Shown here: one piece after another, positions 23,001 through 31,263 of the stretch
How positions within the stretch are numbered: position 1 is the stretch's first letter
Layout of the letters: each line of letters begins with the position of its first letter
NCBI GenBank assembly: GCA_021397835.1
Contig: JAJFZO010000889.1
Coordinates: 6,200,001-6,264,000 of the forward strand
DNA: 64,000 bases
Source of the DNA: Moringa oleifera
Taxonomy: Eukaryota > Streptophyta > Magnoliopsida > Brassicales > Moringaceae
Reading direction: 5' to 3'
Position numbers and translations under genes: made by a program
Notes under the pieces: generated by a model
The model's input: only the letters and a program-made list of their open reading frames with translations
Told to the model about the DNA's origin: nothing
The model's database searches: none

Positions 23001-26000
23001 CTAGAAGGACTCTCATACCCTCTCTCCTTTTTGGTATCCAACCCGTTTTCCATTCGACCATTACTAGACTATTTATCAATAGCCAAAACAAACTCCTATT
23101 CTCCTAACTCAAGTACATGGACACCCACTTGCCTCTCCTCTGCTTTGTCAACCACACGCCTCCTCCCTCTCCTCTGCCATCAAATTCAAATATCTTTAGG
23201 CCATCATCCCCTTGCTTTTCAAATTCTCCCTATGGAAATTCTCTTTGTACATTTTTCAAATAACTAAGTTTGACACAAAAATAAATATGTACTATTATTG
23301 TTGATTTTATTTCTTAAAAGTAAAGTTAATAACTAAAACATATTATACATAAATAATTCATAAGCACATAACAACAAATGTATAAGCACTGTCATCTTGT
23401 AATCCTCGAACTAGTGAAACACGGTAATATGTCCAACCATTATATCACGAAACTCGATATGCATAATTGATCCAAGACAATTATGAGGAAAAGACTATAA
23501 TAATTTTCCACAAAATTAAAACATACATACAGATGATGAGCAAGTTCTCAATGCAAAAGAATTTTTTGTGGTAGCAGCAGAACAAAAATTCAACGTATGT
23601 CCAGCATTGCAAGCCGAGTCTAGTTGATTACGCTGCATTCCAACATAACCCACTTGACCTGGGAATTTATAAAGCACTCAATCAAAGGAAAATATCTACA
23701 CTATTAAGAAGAAAACAGATATTCAAAACTTTTTCACAAATATATAAAAACTTGTGCTTGTTACCGATTTCACATGTGTGAGCTCTGGAAGTTACTTGGC
23801 AATCCTCTTTTAAAGTTTGAGACTGTGAATGAGAATTATAAACCTCATCTTCTCGGAGACAACACATAACCGCCAGCCAGAAGGACGATATACCCTTGTT
23901 CTTGGCATATTCTGAAACTTTATTAAATGCAAGGAGGACTTGTTCCTTAGAGTACCCCATTCGTGTAAACTGCAAAAACAAAAATATAGATTAAAAAACA
24001 ATATAACATCGAAATTGAATAAAACAATAGTTCAACCTTTAACAGAATAGAATACGGCAAGAAGGAACATATATAAAAATTTTGGGATATTAACAATTCC
24101 TTGAGCCAAAACCATTGACTTTAAGCGGAACTATATCCAGATAAGGACATCAAACCCAAAACTAGAACCACACTAACAAATTGTATCCATAAACAAATGC
24201 GCAAATAAACAGTCGTGGACCATAAAACTTTATATCAGAAGCAATAACAATTTGGCAGTTAAACTGGAGAACATTAAGCCAGAAGATTCCTACAAAAATT
24301 TTAAATAATAAGGTTAGGGCTAAAGGTGTAAATAACAATTAGGGAAGATAGAACAACAAAGCTCAGTTATTGCCCTGCAAATATGTAAGGGAGAAAAAAG
24401 GAATCATTTTGGAGAGCTAATTGAAGAATACCCTCTCAAGAAAATTACGTGGAATATCAATTGATTCATTCAGTCTACTCAAGCCAACAGATGCCAAGGA
24501 TACTCCTCTAGCTGAATCAGAAGGAGAAAAATGCAAATCTGATACATTGTGTATGTCCAGTTGAGAAAGCACTTCTTCATTAGCCAAATTCTCTATGGGA
24601 TCTGCCAAACCAGATCTCATTATACATTCATGTGCTACTTCTCGGCCTTCCTGTGTCAGCATGTACCTGCAAAATTACAGAGGCCAATCCATTTATCCAA
24701 CATCAACAAAAATGATTCAAGTCCGCAATATTCTTGACAGGAATTAACTTAATTTTATGAGTCAAATAACGAAGAAGAAACTGCACATAATGATGAACTC
24801 TTAGAAGACAATGACCATAAGAAAAAAAAATAGATCGAGTTGGTAATTATCTCCTTATGCCTTCCCCTGAGATTTAATTATAAACTAAAACCATCTGAGA
24901 AGTACCTATGAAATTCCATTTTGGCTGCAATAATGAAATTCCATTTTGGCCGCAACAATGAAATTCATTATTTGTTCATAATACATGTCAAGTGCTTTAA
25001 CCCAAAGAAACCCAGTGAAACTTATAGCTCCATCAAAGCGCTCTCTGAGGCCAAACAGGCATGGTTATCCACTAAGCATATTTAACAAAAACAGGACACA
25101 ATAGACAACCCCAAAGTTTTTTATAGGGATAAGTGTACCACCAAAATTCTACCTGTAAATCTAATTTAATCCACGATGCATATGCCTACGCATAACTTGC
25201 ACAAAACCAACAAATGAAAGTGTTGCACATTTCCTAGAAGAAAATAGCATTCAACATTACATGCCACTGAAATTCTTTGCTATCAAGGAGCCATCTTGAA
25301 ACTCCAGCAATGCAAATTCAAAAATAAAAATTAAAAAGTAAAAAAGATATCCCAATGGACAAACAGTAGTGAGATAGGCATAAATGTAAATAAGATGGAT
25401 ATAAACTTGAGAGTGTAGAGAGGGGCTGAACCCATACTTTGCTGGGCAACTCGATTTGACCACTAATCCTTTGGTTATCAATGTCTTCATGCAGCTCCAT
25501 CCACTATACCACTCACTGGGGGAGCTTCCAAACTGCCTAGGTTTCCCTTTTCCCTTTTCTGGCCTAACAACATATGAAGCTAGTTCAAAAGTGATCAATC
25601 TACACCAAGAAGTTAAGTGATAAGAAACCAGTTCAAAAATAAAATATAACAATTTAAACATACACAATTGGAGCCCGAGAAAGTCCACTCGCTTCAGCCG
25701 CATCAATAAGCTCTTGTTTACGCATGAATTCATTCCCATTAGCAGTCCCCCTGATGAAAAGATTATTCAGCTCATAATTAAAATATATTTAAGAAAAGGA
25801 CTAAGAAATATATATGTCGAAAATAGATACCCAGGTTACCTGTATAAGGCAACCAATAAGGCGTATGCCACAGAATTTCTTTGTGGTACATAACGTTTGT
25901 TTGCTTTAGTTTTCCCACCTAAACATGTGAATAAGAGTTTAACAGGAAAATCAATGGACATTCCATGAAGATAAAGCAAAATACATGAAGTATAACCTGA

Positions 26001-26933
26001 TTATACCCTTTTTGCTTAGGTCCTCTGGCTCAGAACTTACAGCACCAGTCTCAAAATACCCTTTCATGAGCTTTAAAATCCACTTCCCCACACCCCTGGA
26101 CAATGAAACAAACAATTCCAACTAGAAACACAAAAGGAACGATAGGGAGAAGGAACACTTCTTAGCAGCAAAGAAATTAATGCAGTTTAAAAAAGAAATA
26201 ATTCTCTCACCAGAAACTCGACTCAACAAAAATAATCAAGTAAAAATGCATCTTTTCCTTTCAGTTCTTCCTTCTGATTTACTTTATGATAAAATCACCC
26301 AATAACAGAAAGAAAGATCCCACTGCACAATATTTCATCTTCTGTTCTCTTTTTTTTTTTTTTTTTTTTTTAAGCCAAGGGGAAGGATAATTCACAACCA
26401 TCGGTCTCACGAGTCAGACTGAAACTAAATTGTCCTGTGCTTTTCTAACCCTCATGCTATCTTTTCCCCATTATTAAACCGTCTAATATCTGCAGACATA
26501 CACATAGAAAAGCTACTACTTTGGTTCCTGGAAAAAGTATCTGTCCAGAGAACAAATAGACCAGTGAGCCACACATATCAATGAAGTGTTTTCAACTGGG
26601 TTTTTCAAATGTGCGCGCAGAGGAAAGTACCTGCCTAGTAAACCCAAACAAGAGGACTTTTTCTTTTTCCAGAAGATGAAAATTATCAAGCAAAACGAAC
26701 AGAAAAGGCATTAAAAACCCACAGGAATAAAAGATATACTTGATCTGCGACAAATCCTTGAGGGTTTTGATTGGATTCTCGGCGTCGCAAACATTTTTAT
26801 AAGCCTTATACAGAGTCATATCAACATTCTCGGATAACCCTTTTGGTTTCTCGGCCAATTCTTGCTTCTTCTGCATCATGTACTTCGCCAATTCTTCGTT
26901 CTCTAAACACAAGACGCGTCTCTGTTCATCCAT
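10433..26933 (-). CDS. MUS81: Crossover junction endonuclease MUS81
   Basis: Catalytic subunit of the MUS81-EME1 nuclease that cuts branched DNA (3' flaps, nicked Holliday junctions) in the nucleus during repair and meiosis. Exons in coding order: 26740-26933, 26007-26095, 25840-25918, 25664-25750, 25438-25563, 24432-24666, 23765-23969, 23531-23658, 14101-14231, 13907-13964, 13100-13258, 12713-12792, 12087-12324, 11259-11345, 10433-10537. These total 2001 nt, 666 residues (Arabidopsis protein about 659). An N-terminal helix-hairpin-helix region (MDEQRRVLCLENEELAKYM, GVGKWILKLMKGYFE) leads to a winged-helix region. The XPF-type nuclease domain has VILILDDREQF (DDR near residues 416-418) and VERKKVDD (ERKxxxD at 473-479). 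The C-terminal HhH2 region holds VTEDVAIAVLDMYP; the protein ends RNIFQLVWGS. The catalytic residues are intact. Intron 8 (14232-23530) carries nested retroelements. The exon-9 acceptor was set by reading frame. Confidence 0.93.
11031..11058. repeat. (TA)n microsatellite in the last MUS81 intron
   Basis: About 14 TA units in the intron between exon 14 (11259-11345) and exon 15 (10433-10537). Confidence 0.9.
14440..14450. repeat. Left target-site duplication of the LINE
   Basis: The 11 bases AAGTTTGACAC here recur exactly at 23266-23276. Between the two copies lie only LINE-like sequence and the copia element nested in it. Position and length fit the target-site duplications left by LINE retrotransposition. 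Confidence 0.75.
14451..14470. repeat. (TA)n tract at the LINE 3' end
   Basis: TA units directly follow the left target-site duplication, where the LINE tail would be. Either the tail was an AT-type simple repeat or a poly(A) tail mutated into this microsatellite. Confidence 0.75.
14640..17102 (-). pseudogene. Degenerate LINE ORF2 (endonuclease and reverse transcriptase)
   Basis: Remnant of the LINE polyprotein, reading from about 17102 leftward: apurinic-type endonuclease domain, then reverse transcriptase, then the C-terminal region with GLGIKDF and FWHNMWCGD. The longest open pieces are 16366-15890 and 15401-14846, in different frames, separated by stops. CCCCTTAATGTTCCA occurs twice near 17030 and 17060, a small local duplication at the endonuclease start. 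The catalytic reverse-transcriptase block reads FADA, missing the second aspartate. No functional product is expected. Confidence 0.8.
17361..17365. repeat. Left 5-bp target-site duplication (CCTTC) of the copia element
   Basis: CCTTC immediately before the 5' LTR matches CCTTC at 21952-21956 immediately after the 3' LTR. Five bases is the usual Ty1/copia duplication length. Confidence 0.85.
17366..17574 (+). repeat. 5' LTR of the copia element
   Basis: Begins TGTTAGAAAG and ends TTTACA, the usual TG...CA ends. It is collinear with 21738-21951 over its whole length. The shared core includes CTAGCTGTAATATTATTGTC and GATTGGTAGGCTGCTACCA. Confidence 0.92.
17575..17590 (+). other. Primer-binding site of the copia element
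   Basis: TGGTATCAGAGCCAGG directly follows the LTR end; TGGTATCAGAGC is the standard plant copia site complementary to the 3' end of initiator methionine tRNA. Confidence 0.9.
17753..21730 (+). pseudogene. Degenerate copia gag-pol
   Basis: Broken polyprotein in several frames. Gag: 17884-18198 (WLLNSLKPEIAAFV, AKEIWDSIKEMFS), with an earlier stop after the initial Met at 17753. Zinc knuckle remnant: CGKGNHTEDACW near 18450. The protease DTGA box near 18725 is damaged. Integrase: 19181-19561 with DLVHSDVWGP, FLDDYSRMIWIYLL and VLRSDNA. Reverse transcriptase: 20279-20770 (WELVPLPERVSPVACRWVF, YQLDVRNAFLYGD, KAIYGLKQSPKAWF), then a frameshift to 20703-21092 with YVDDILLLGSD. RNase H: 21113-21349 (GYSDASYAGDKSDRKSTSG) and 21407-21628. 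Each junction has a stop or frameshift. No functional product is expected. Confidence 0.9.
21729..21737 (+). other. Polypurine tract of the copia element
   Basis: GAAGAGAAG lies directly before the 3' LTR, where plus-strand priming occurs. It is short, and is called from position and purine content. Confidence 0.7.
21738..21951 (+). repeat. 3' LTR of the copia element
   Basis: Aligns end to end with 17366-17574. Its first bases read CGCTAAAAAG where the 5' LTR has TGTTAGAAAG, so the terminal TG has decayed; the end TTTACA is intact and followed by the CCTTC duplication. A T-run near 21920 lengthens this copy. Confidence 0.9.
21957..23265 (-). mobile_element. LINE, 5' part, separated from the 3' part by the copia insertion
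   Basis: Continues the LINE across the copia element: the CCTTC duplication marks the break, and the right LINE target-site duplication follows at 23266-23276. The minus strand has several long but broken frames (22952-22563, 22419-22177, 23091-22903). I could not recognise an ORF1 domain or zinc knuckle with confidence. The assignment rests on position between the two duplication copies. It probably represents the ORF1 end and spacer upstream of the endonuclease. Confidence 0.65.
23266..23276. repeat. Right target-site duplication of the LINE
   Basis: Exact copy of AAGTTTGACAC at 14440-14450. MUS81 intron sequence resumes after it and leads to exon 8 at 23531-23658. Confidence 0.75.
26350..26371. 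repeat. Poly(T) tract in MUS81 intron 1
   Basis: About 22 consecutive T residues between MUS81 exon 1 and exon 2. It could be the poly(A) end of an old reverse-oriented insertion, but no matching element was recognised. Confidence 0.85.
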
Positions 26934-27012
26934 GGCTAAAGACTCTACCGCTGCGGGCTTAACAAACTGCGAAAGGCTTTGTTTCAGCGAGGCTTTGTAA
27001 GTGGAGTAACAT

Positions 27013-27037
27013 AGAGAGAGAGAGAGAGAGAGAGAGA
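27013..27037. repeat. (GA)n microsatellite in the presumed MUS81 leader
   Basis: About 12 GA units roughly 80 bases upstream of the MUS81 ATG, as CT on the transcribed sense strand. Confidence 0.9.
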
Positions 27038-27574
27038 ATAGCGCCAGGTTTCCCTGGTCAGGCTTTTGAAATTGGGACCTTTCAACCAAAATTTGCAGCT
27101 GTATTACCACAAGATGTGTCCAAATCCATTCGTTTACTATTGGGCCGAACGTTGGCCTTTAGCCTGAAAATTCCTGCCCCATTTCATTTTTACTATTTTG
27201 TCCCACTAATTTTCTTTTTCTATCAAAATTCTGATGAAATTTTGGAAAATAATAATATGTGGTATTTTTTTATTTCTACATTTTTATTGTAACTTATAAA
27301 AATCCATATTTTATAAAATCTTTTTTTATTCAAAAATTCTGCGTAACACTTTCATATTTTATGTCCATTCTCTTCATATCCTGGATGGGTTTCTTACAAG
27401 GCAATAAAACAAAGGAAGAGAAGGAGGCACAGTGATTGGAAAGCGCTTCACATGGAACCCATGTGAAAGACTACAAAAACAGTAACGCTTCACGCATGCC
27501 CAAAAGAATACTCAGAGCAAGGCGCAAGCGCAAAGTGTCACCACAACCCTCCTTCAATCCCTCCACAAAGCCTC

Positions 27575-27582
27575 TATATAAA
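27575..27582 (+). promoter_or_regulatory. TATA box of the lipid-transfer gene
   Basis: TATATAAA about 85 bases before the ATG at 27660, allowing a leader of roughly 50 bases. Spacing and consensus are both good. Confidence 0.75.
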
Positions 27583-27634
27583 CAAACCACTCATCAAGAT
27601 AGACACACCCACAGAGATCATAAAACTGAAAACA

Positions 27635-27660
27635 CAGAGAGAGAGAGAGAGAGAGAGAGA
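27635..27660. repeat. (GA)n microsatellite abutting the lipid-transfer start codon
   Basis: About 13 GA units run directly into the ATG at 27660, so the last A of the repeat is the first base of the start codon. Length variation here would change the leader. Confidence 0.9.
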
Positions 27661-28141
27661 TGATAAAGATGGCGGTGTTTGATGGTCCACGTTTCATGGC
27701 TTTGGGTATTCTCCTCATCATGCTGAGTTCCGCCTCCCAGTCGGTGTGTGGGCAACAATGCCGAGGCGACCTCCCAGGTCTGATAACCCAGTGCTCAATG
27801 TATGTTCAGAAACAAGGGCCTCAAACGGACCCCTCTCAGGCCTGCTGCGACGTTGTGAAGTCTGTAGACATTCCCTGCCTCTGCAACTACGTCACCAAGG
27901 AGATTGAGCAGATGATCGATATGGACAAAGCGGTTCACGTCATTGCCTTCTGCGGCAAACCCCTTAGCCATGGGACCAAATGCGGAAGTAAGACCACCGC
28001 AGCCCCATTCTCTTTCTCTCTCCCTTCTCTCTTCAAACATCTTCAAATTAAGAATCAACTTCTCTTCATGCATAAAACCTTCATTTCTTCATGCCCTGTT
28101 TCTAACTTCACCTTCTGTTTGCAGGTTATACAGTCCCATGA
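27660..28141 (+). CDS. DIR1-like putative lipid-transfer protein (eight-cysteine motif)
   Basis: Small secreted protein of the plant lipid-transfer/seed-storage superfamily, presumed to bind lipids outside the cell; its ligand is unknown. Exons 27660-27987 and 28125-28141; the join A|GT makes Ser, and the protein ends GTKCGSYTVP (114 residues). An N-terminal signal peptide (MALGILLIMLSSASQSVCG) precedes the mature part. All eight cysteines are present in family order: QC..QC..ACC..PCLC..FC..KC. The second exon encodes only the last five residues and is missed if the intron is read through, giving a spurious longer frame. The start is at 27660 or the in-frame ATG at 27669, which would remove only three residues. 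It sits divergent to MUS81 and about 450 bases before the ERD15 promoter. Confidence 0.88.
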
Positions 28142-28534
28142 AGTTGTTCGAAGAAAACCCACCGTATTTCCTGTCCAGAAGTTACAAGTCAGTCTTGTAC
28201 TCATCTGTATCGTAACAAAAAGAAATAAATGAAGCAACCGTTATTACATTTTTTATTAAATAATATAATGTGGTTTGGGCTTTTGGGCCTCATAACAGAT
28301 AGTTTGGTTTTGGGCTTTTTGCTAATGGCTAACGCGGGTCAAGTAGTTGGTCGGTTCTTGTAATTTCTTCTTTTTTTGGACCTTGCGCCGAAAAAAATAT
28401 CTTCGGGTAACAAACAAACCAAATCAAAAGAAAACCAAAAATATCTAGCCAGTACACTTATCGTGACCGTTCGATCAACAACAATCACTCGTAACCGTCG
28501 GATTTTATCTTAACGTTTCCCAATGGCATTATTA

Positions 28535-28543
28535 ACACGTGTC
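28535..28543 (+). promoter_or_regulatory. ABRE/G-box-like element upstream of ERD15
   Basis: ACACGTGTC contains the CACGTG palindrome and the ACGTGTC form of the ABA-responsive element, about 40 bases before the TATA box. It fits the known ABA/dehydration response of ERD15, but function here is inferred. Confidence 0.65.
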
Positions 28544-28581
28544 GGGTTACTTTCTCCGGTTTACCGGCTGCTGACCACACC

Positions 28582-28588
28582 TATAAAG
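28582..28588 (+). promoter_or_regulatory. Probable TATA box of ERD15
   Basis: TATAAAG in a GC-richer stretch, placing transcription start near 28615 and giving a long leader with a probable intron before the ATG at 29505. Confidence 0.6.
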
Positions 28589-29309
28589 GCCGCGCTGCTT
28601 TGGCTCACTCCCAACCGAAAACATTATCGAAGCCGTCTAAGCCTCAGGTTCGGGATTCGAAGCAAGCAGATTCGGACTAATTTACTTATTTTTCTCTTTG
28701 TTTGTCTCTCATCCATCTCACCTACTTTGTGTCCCTAGACCTGACTCACTGGTTAGTAGCTGGAGTAGTCAAGAATATACCTTTCTGTTTGCGCCCTTCC
28801 AAGATCAACATGTAAAGCTACAACTCGAGACCTGATCGTCTGTGTTCGATTCAGTGTGGTTCCGTGATCTTCTTCTCTTAATTTTGTGGAATTTTGCTTT
28901 CCTTCTAGGTTGGTAGGACCTGATCTCCATACTTGTTGTTGAGAAATTAATGACCTGGATCGTTGATCCCTGATCAAATAAGTTTGGTCTTAGGGTACTC
29001 AGAACCCGTTCTTCAATAGCTTCTTTCTGTTTTTTTTTTTTTAATTTTTTAAGTAGGCAACTTGAAACAATGCGGAGTGCAAATTTGGATCAACCATTTG
29101 TGAAACAATTTGATAGCTTTTTTATTGTTAGCAAATTATCTTTTCAAAGTTTAGTGTTCATGCATTTCCGATGCCAGAAATTGTGTGGTGGATCATGGAT
29201 TTGTATCATGGAAGCTGAATTATGTTGAACTTTGTAATTCAGTTCTTTTTTCTTTTTCTGGTGTGTCCCTCTGTTTATGTTGCGAGAGAAGCAATTTTAG
29301 TTGCCCCAA

Positions 29310-29354
29310 TGATGATGATGATGATGATGACGACGATGATGATGATGATGATGA
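29310..29354. repeat. (GAT)n trinucleotide repeat in the ERD15 leader region
   Basis: About 15 GAT-type triplets with two GAC/CGA interruptions near the middle, before the acceptor at 29478, hence probably intronic. Confidence 0.88.
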
Positions 29355-29504
29355 TTATCGTTGATCATAAGTTTCTCATATGATTTTAACATGATACCCT
29401 GGTGTTTTTTTAAATTAAAAAAAATTGAAAGGAAGGTTAATCACTGATTTATTCTAATGATACTTAAATTGGTAACAGGCTATCCAAGAAGTATAGCAAA
29501 AGAG

Positions 29505-30397
29505 ATGGCACTGATAGAGGGAAGGATGTCGACACTAAACCCCAATGCACCACTGTTCGTCCCTGCAGCATTCCGCCAAGTGGAGGACTTCTCTCCCCAA
29601 TGGTGGGAGCTAGTGAAGACCTCCACCTGGTTCCGGGACTACTGGCTCAGCGAGCACCAGGAGGATATCTTTGCCAATGATGAAGATGATGTTTTCAATC
29701 CGTGGCAGGAAGATGTTGAGGATGAGCTCACTGATGTGGAAGCCCAGTTTGAAGATTTGGTCCTATGGCTTGAAGCTGAGGAGACAATTAAATCAGCTGG
29801 TATTCCTGCCAGGAAAGATGTGAAGCTGCTGAATGGTACGCCTCTAGGATACCATGATATGTCATTGAGAAAGCTTGTTAACGTTTCTAGCTTTAATGAT
29901 CGCTGTGAACTTGAATATGGGGATAAAAACTAGATCTCACTTTTTGAGAATTGGGTTTGCTGTTGAACTGAGAATTATCTGGGGGTATTGTGCAAGTAAG
30001 CCCTCATTAGAATGACAGCTCGTGGCTACTCTATGGAGAAGGGATGATGTCAATTCTATGCAGTGGCCAATTCCATGCGGTGGCCAAATGCAAGCAAGCA
30101 TACTGGCTTAATACTGATTTCAAATACTCTAATGGTTTCTAGTCATTGAGCTTTCTTTGATCTTTTGCAATATTTGTTTGTTCTTGCTAATGGATTTATT
30201 GGTGCTTTTTTATCCTGAGAGCAGGTCTTGAATTGAATGCCAAAACTCTCCTGAAGGACCTGGACCTGCCAAAGTCTCCTAAGGGAAAGGGCCCCAGGTC
30301 TCCTCTAGGTTCTCCCAAATACCATGACAAGCCAGTCAAGTATGTTACCCCAAAATGCACTCCTCGCAAAATCCACCAGATCCATCAGCCTCGTTGA
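29505..30397 (+). CDS. ERD15: ERD15-like PAM2-motif protein (early responsive to dehydration)
   Basis: Small acidic regulator; Arabidopsis ERD15 dampens ABA responses and binds poly(A)-binding protein through its PAM2 motif. Exons 29505-29835 and 30225-30397; the join G|GT restores Gly. 504 nt, 167 residues. The PAM2 motif is clear at residues 9-23 ([15 protein letters not shown]), followed by the conserved [19 protein letters not shown] and [10 protein letters not shown]. An acidic middle leads to [35 protein letters not shown] and the terminal HQPR box typical of the family. The start was taken at MALIEGRM, which matches the family start; an upstream in-frame Met at 29457 lies before the leader acceptor. 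Retaining the intron would end translation at 29933 and lose the HQPR end. Confidence 0.92.
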
Positions 30398-30594
30398 AGG
30401 GTACATATGGAGCAGATTAGTTGCAGCTTCACTGACAAGAGTAATCTCTTTAGTTGCCTCTGTACATGCAATCATAATTCTTCTTTCTTTTGTTGTTCAT
30501 GGTATGTTGCCTCTGATGCGAACATGGATAAATATCCTCTCTGGTCATGTAAGTTTGTGAATATTCCTTGTTTGTGAATGCTTGAATCCTGAAT

Positions 30595-30936
30595 CCTAGC
30601 TGTATCTTATGTCTTGAAATCATACTCCCAAATTTTTAGTGATTTGTAGTCTTAAATGTCCTTTCTAACCTTAACATTTGTAGTATTTGTAAAAAGGAAA
30701 ATGCAGAGGAAAATAGCTCTCAAGCAAAGTGAAGTGAAGAGGGTGAAAGAAGAACTTTTTCTTCCTAGCTGTATCTTATGTCTTGAAATCATGCTCCCAA
30801 ATTTTTAGTAATTTGTAATCTTAAATGTCCTTTCCTTAACCTTAACATTTGTAATAGTTGTAAAAAGGAAAATGCCAAGGAAAATAGTTCTCAAGCAAAG
30901 TGAAGTAAAGAGGGTTAAAGGGGAACTTTTTCTTCC
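30595..30936. repeat. Tandem duplication of about 169 bp
   Basis: The unit starting CCTAGCTGTATCTTATGTC at 30595 begins again at 30764 and continues collinearly to about 30936. The copies differ by scattered substitutions and a few small indels. Both include TTTGTAAAAAGGAAAATGC and TCTCAAGCAAAGTGAAGT. It lies just beyond the ERD15 coding end, possibly within its transcript. Confidence 0.9.
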
Positions 30937-31140
30937 GGTGAGTGTTTGTGTCGAAGAAACAAACATGAGTTAACAACTGAGGATTCCAATTGATTTTGCC
31001 TAATAAGATTTAGAGAGGAATCTGGTTAGCAAGTAATTGTTGGTTGGCAAGATTTGCATCTTTTCCAGTCAACCAAACTGAATGAAGGGGAACGGAAAAT
31101 AGAGGCGGTCTCTTGAGAGAGGAATTTGGTTTGCATCTTT

Positions 31141-31263
31141 TTCTAATGCAGCCTTTCCTGTCAACCAAGCATAATGAAGCCAAGGGACAAGAAAAGTTAG
31201 TCTTTCTAATGCAGCCTTTCCTGTCAACAAAGCATAATGAAGCCAAGGGACAAGAATTATTCC
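31141..31263. repeat. Two tandem 63-bp units with a possible third degenerate copy
   Basis: TTCTAATGCAGCCTTTCCTG begins at 31141 and 31204. The units differ by few bases (CAACCAAGC against CAACAAAGC). A more diverged relative (CTTTTCCAGTCAACCAAACT, near 31060) precedes them. Confidence 0.85.

Larger units (their letters stand above)
26934..27659. other. Shared upstream region between MUS81 (-) and the lipid-transfer gene (+)
   Basis: About 730 bp separating two divergently transcribed genes. It includes a (GA)n tract at 27013-27037 in the presumed MUS81 leader, an AT-rich middle (27180-27370), a TATA box for the lipid-transfer gene at 27575-27582, and a second (GA)n tract at 27635-27660 touching its start codon. 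No coding region is supported. Confidence 0.6.
28142..29504. other. Lipid-transfer 3' flank, ERD15 promoter, leader and leader intron
   Basis: The left 300 bases hold the lipid-transfer 3' end. The ERD15 promoter follows (ABRE-like site at 28535, TATA at 28582), then a long leader transcribed rightward. An acceptor AACAG at 29474-29478, 26 bases before the ATG, suggests a leader intron ending there; its donor is not certain. The leader contains a GAT repeat at 29310-29354. Confidence 0.55.

Noticed and set aside
27660..28232. 190-residue read-through form of the lipid-transfer protein
   Set aside because: Eight-cysteine proteins of this type end soon after the last cysteine; the splice at 27987/28125 gives the family-like GTKCGSYTVP end.
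29457..29933. ERD15 as a single-exon gene
   Set aside because: The conserved C-terminal end ([16 protein letters not shown]) is encoded at 30225-30397 and joins in phase at 29835, so the single-exon form is at best an intron-retention product.
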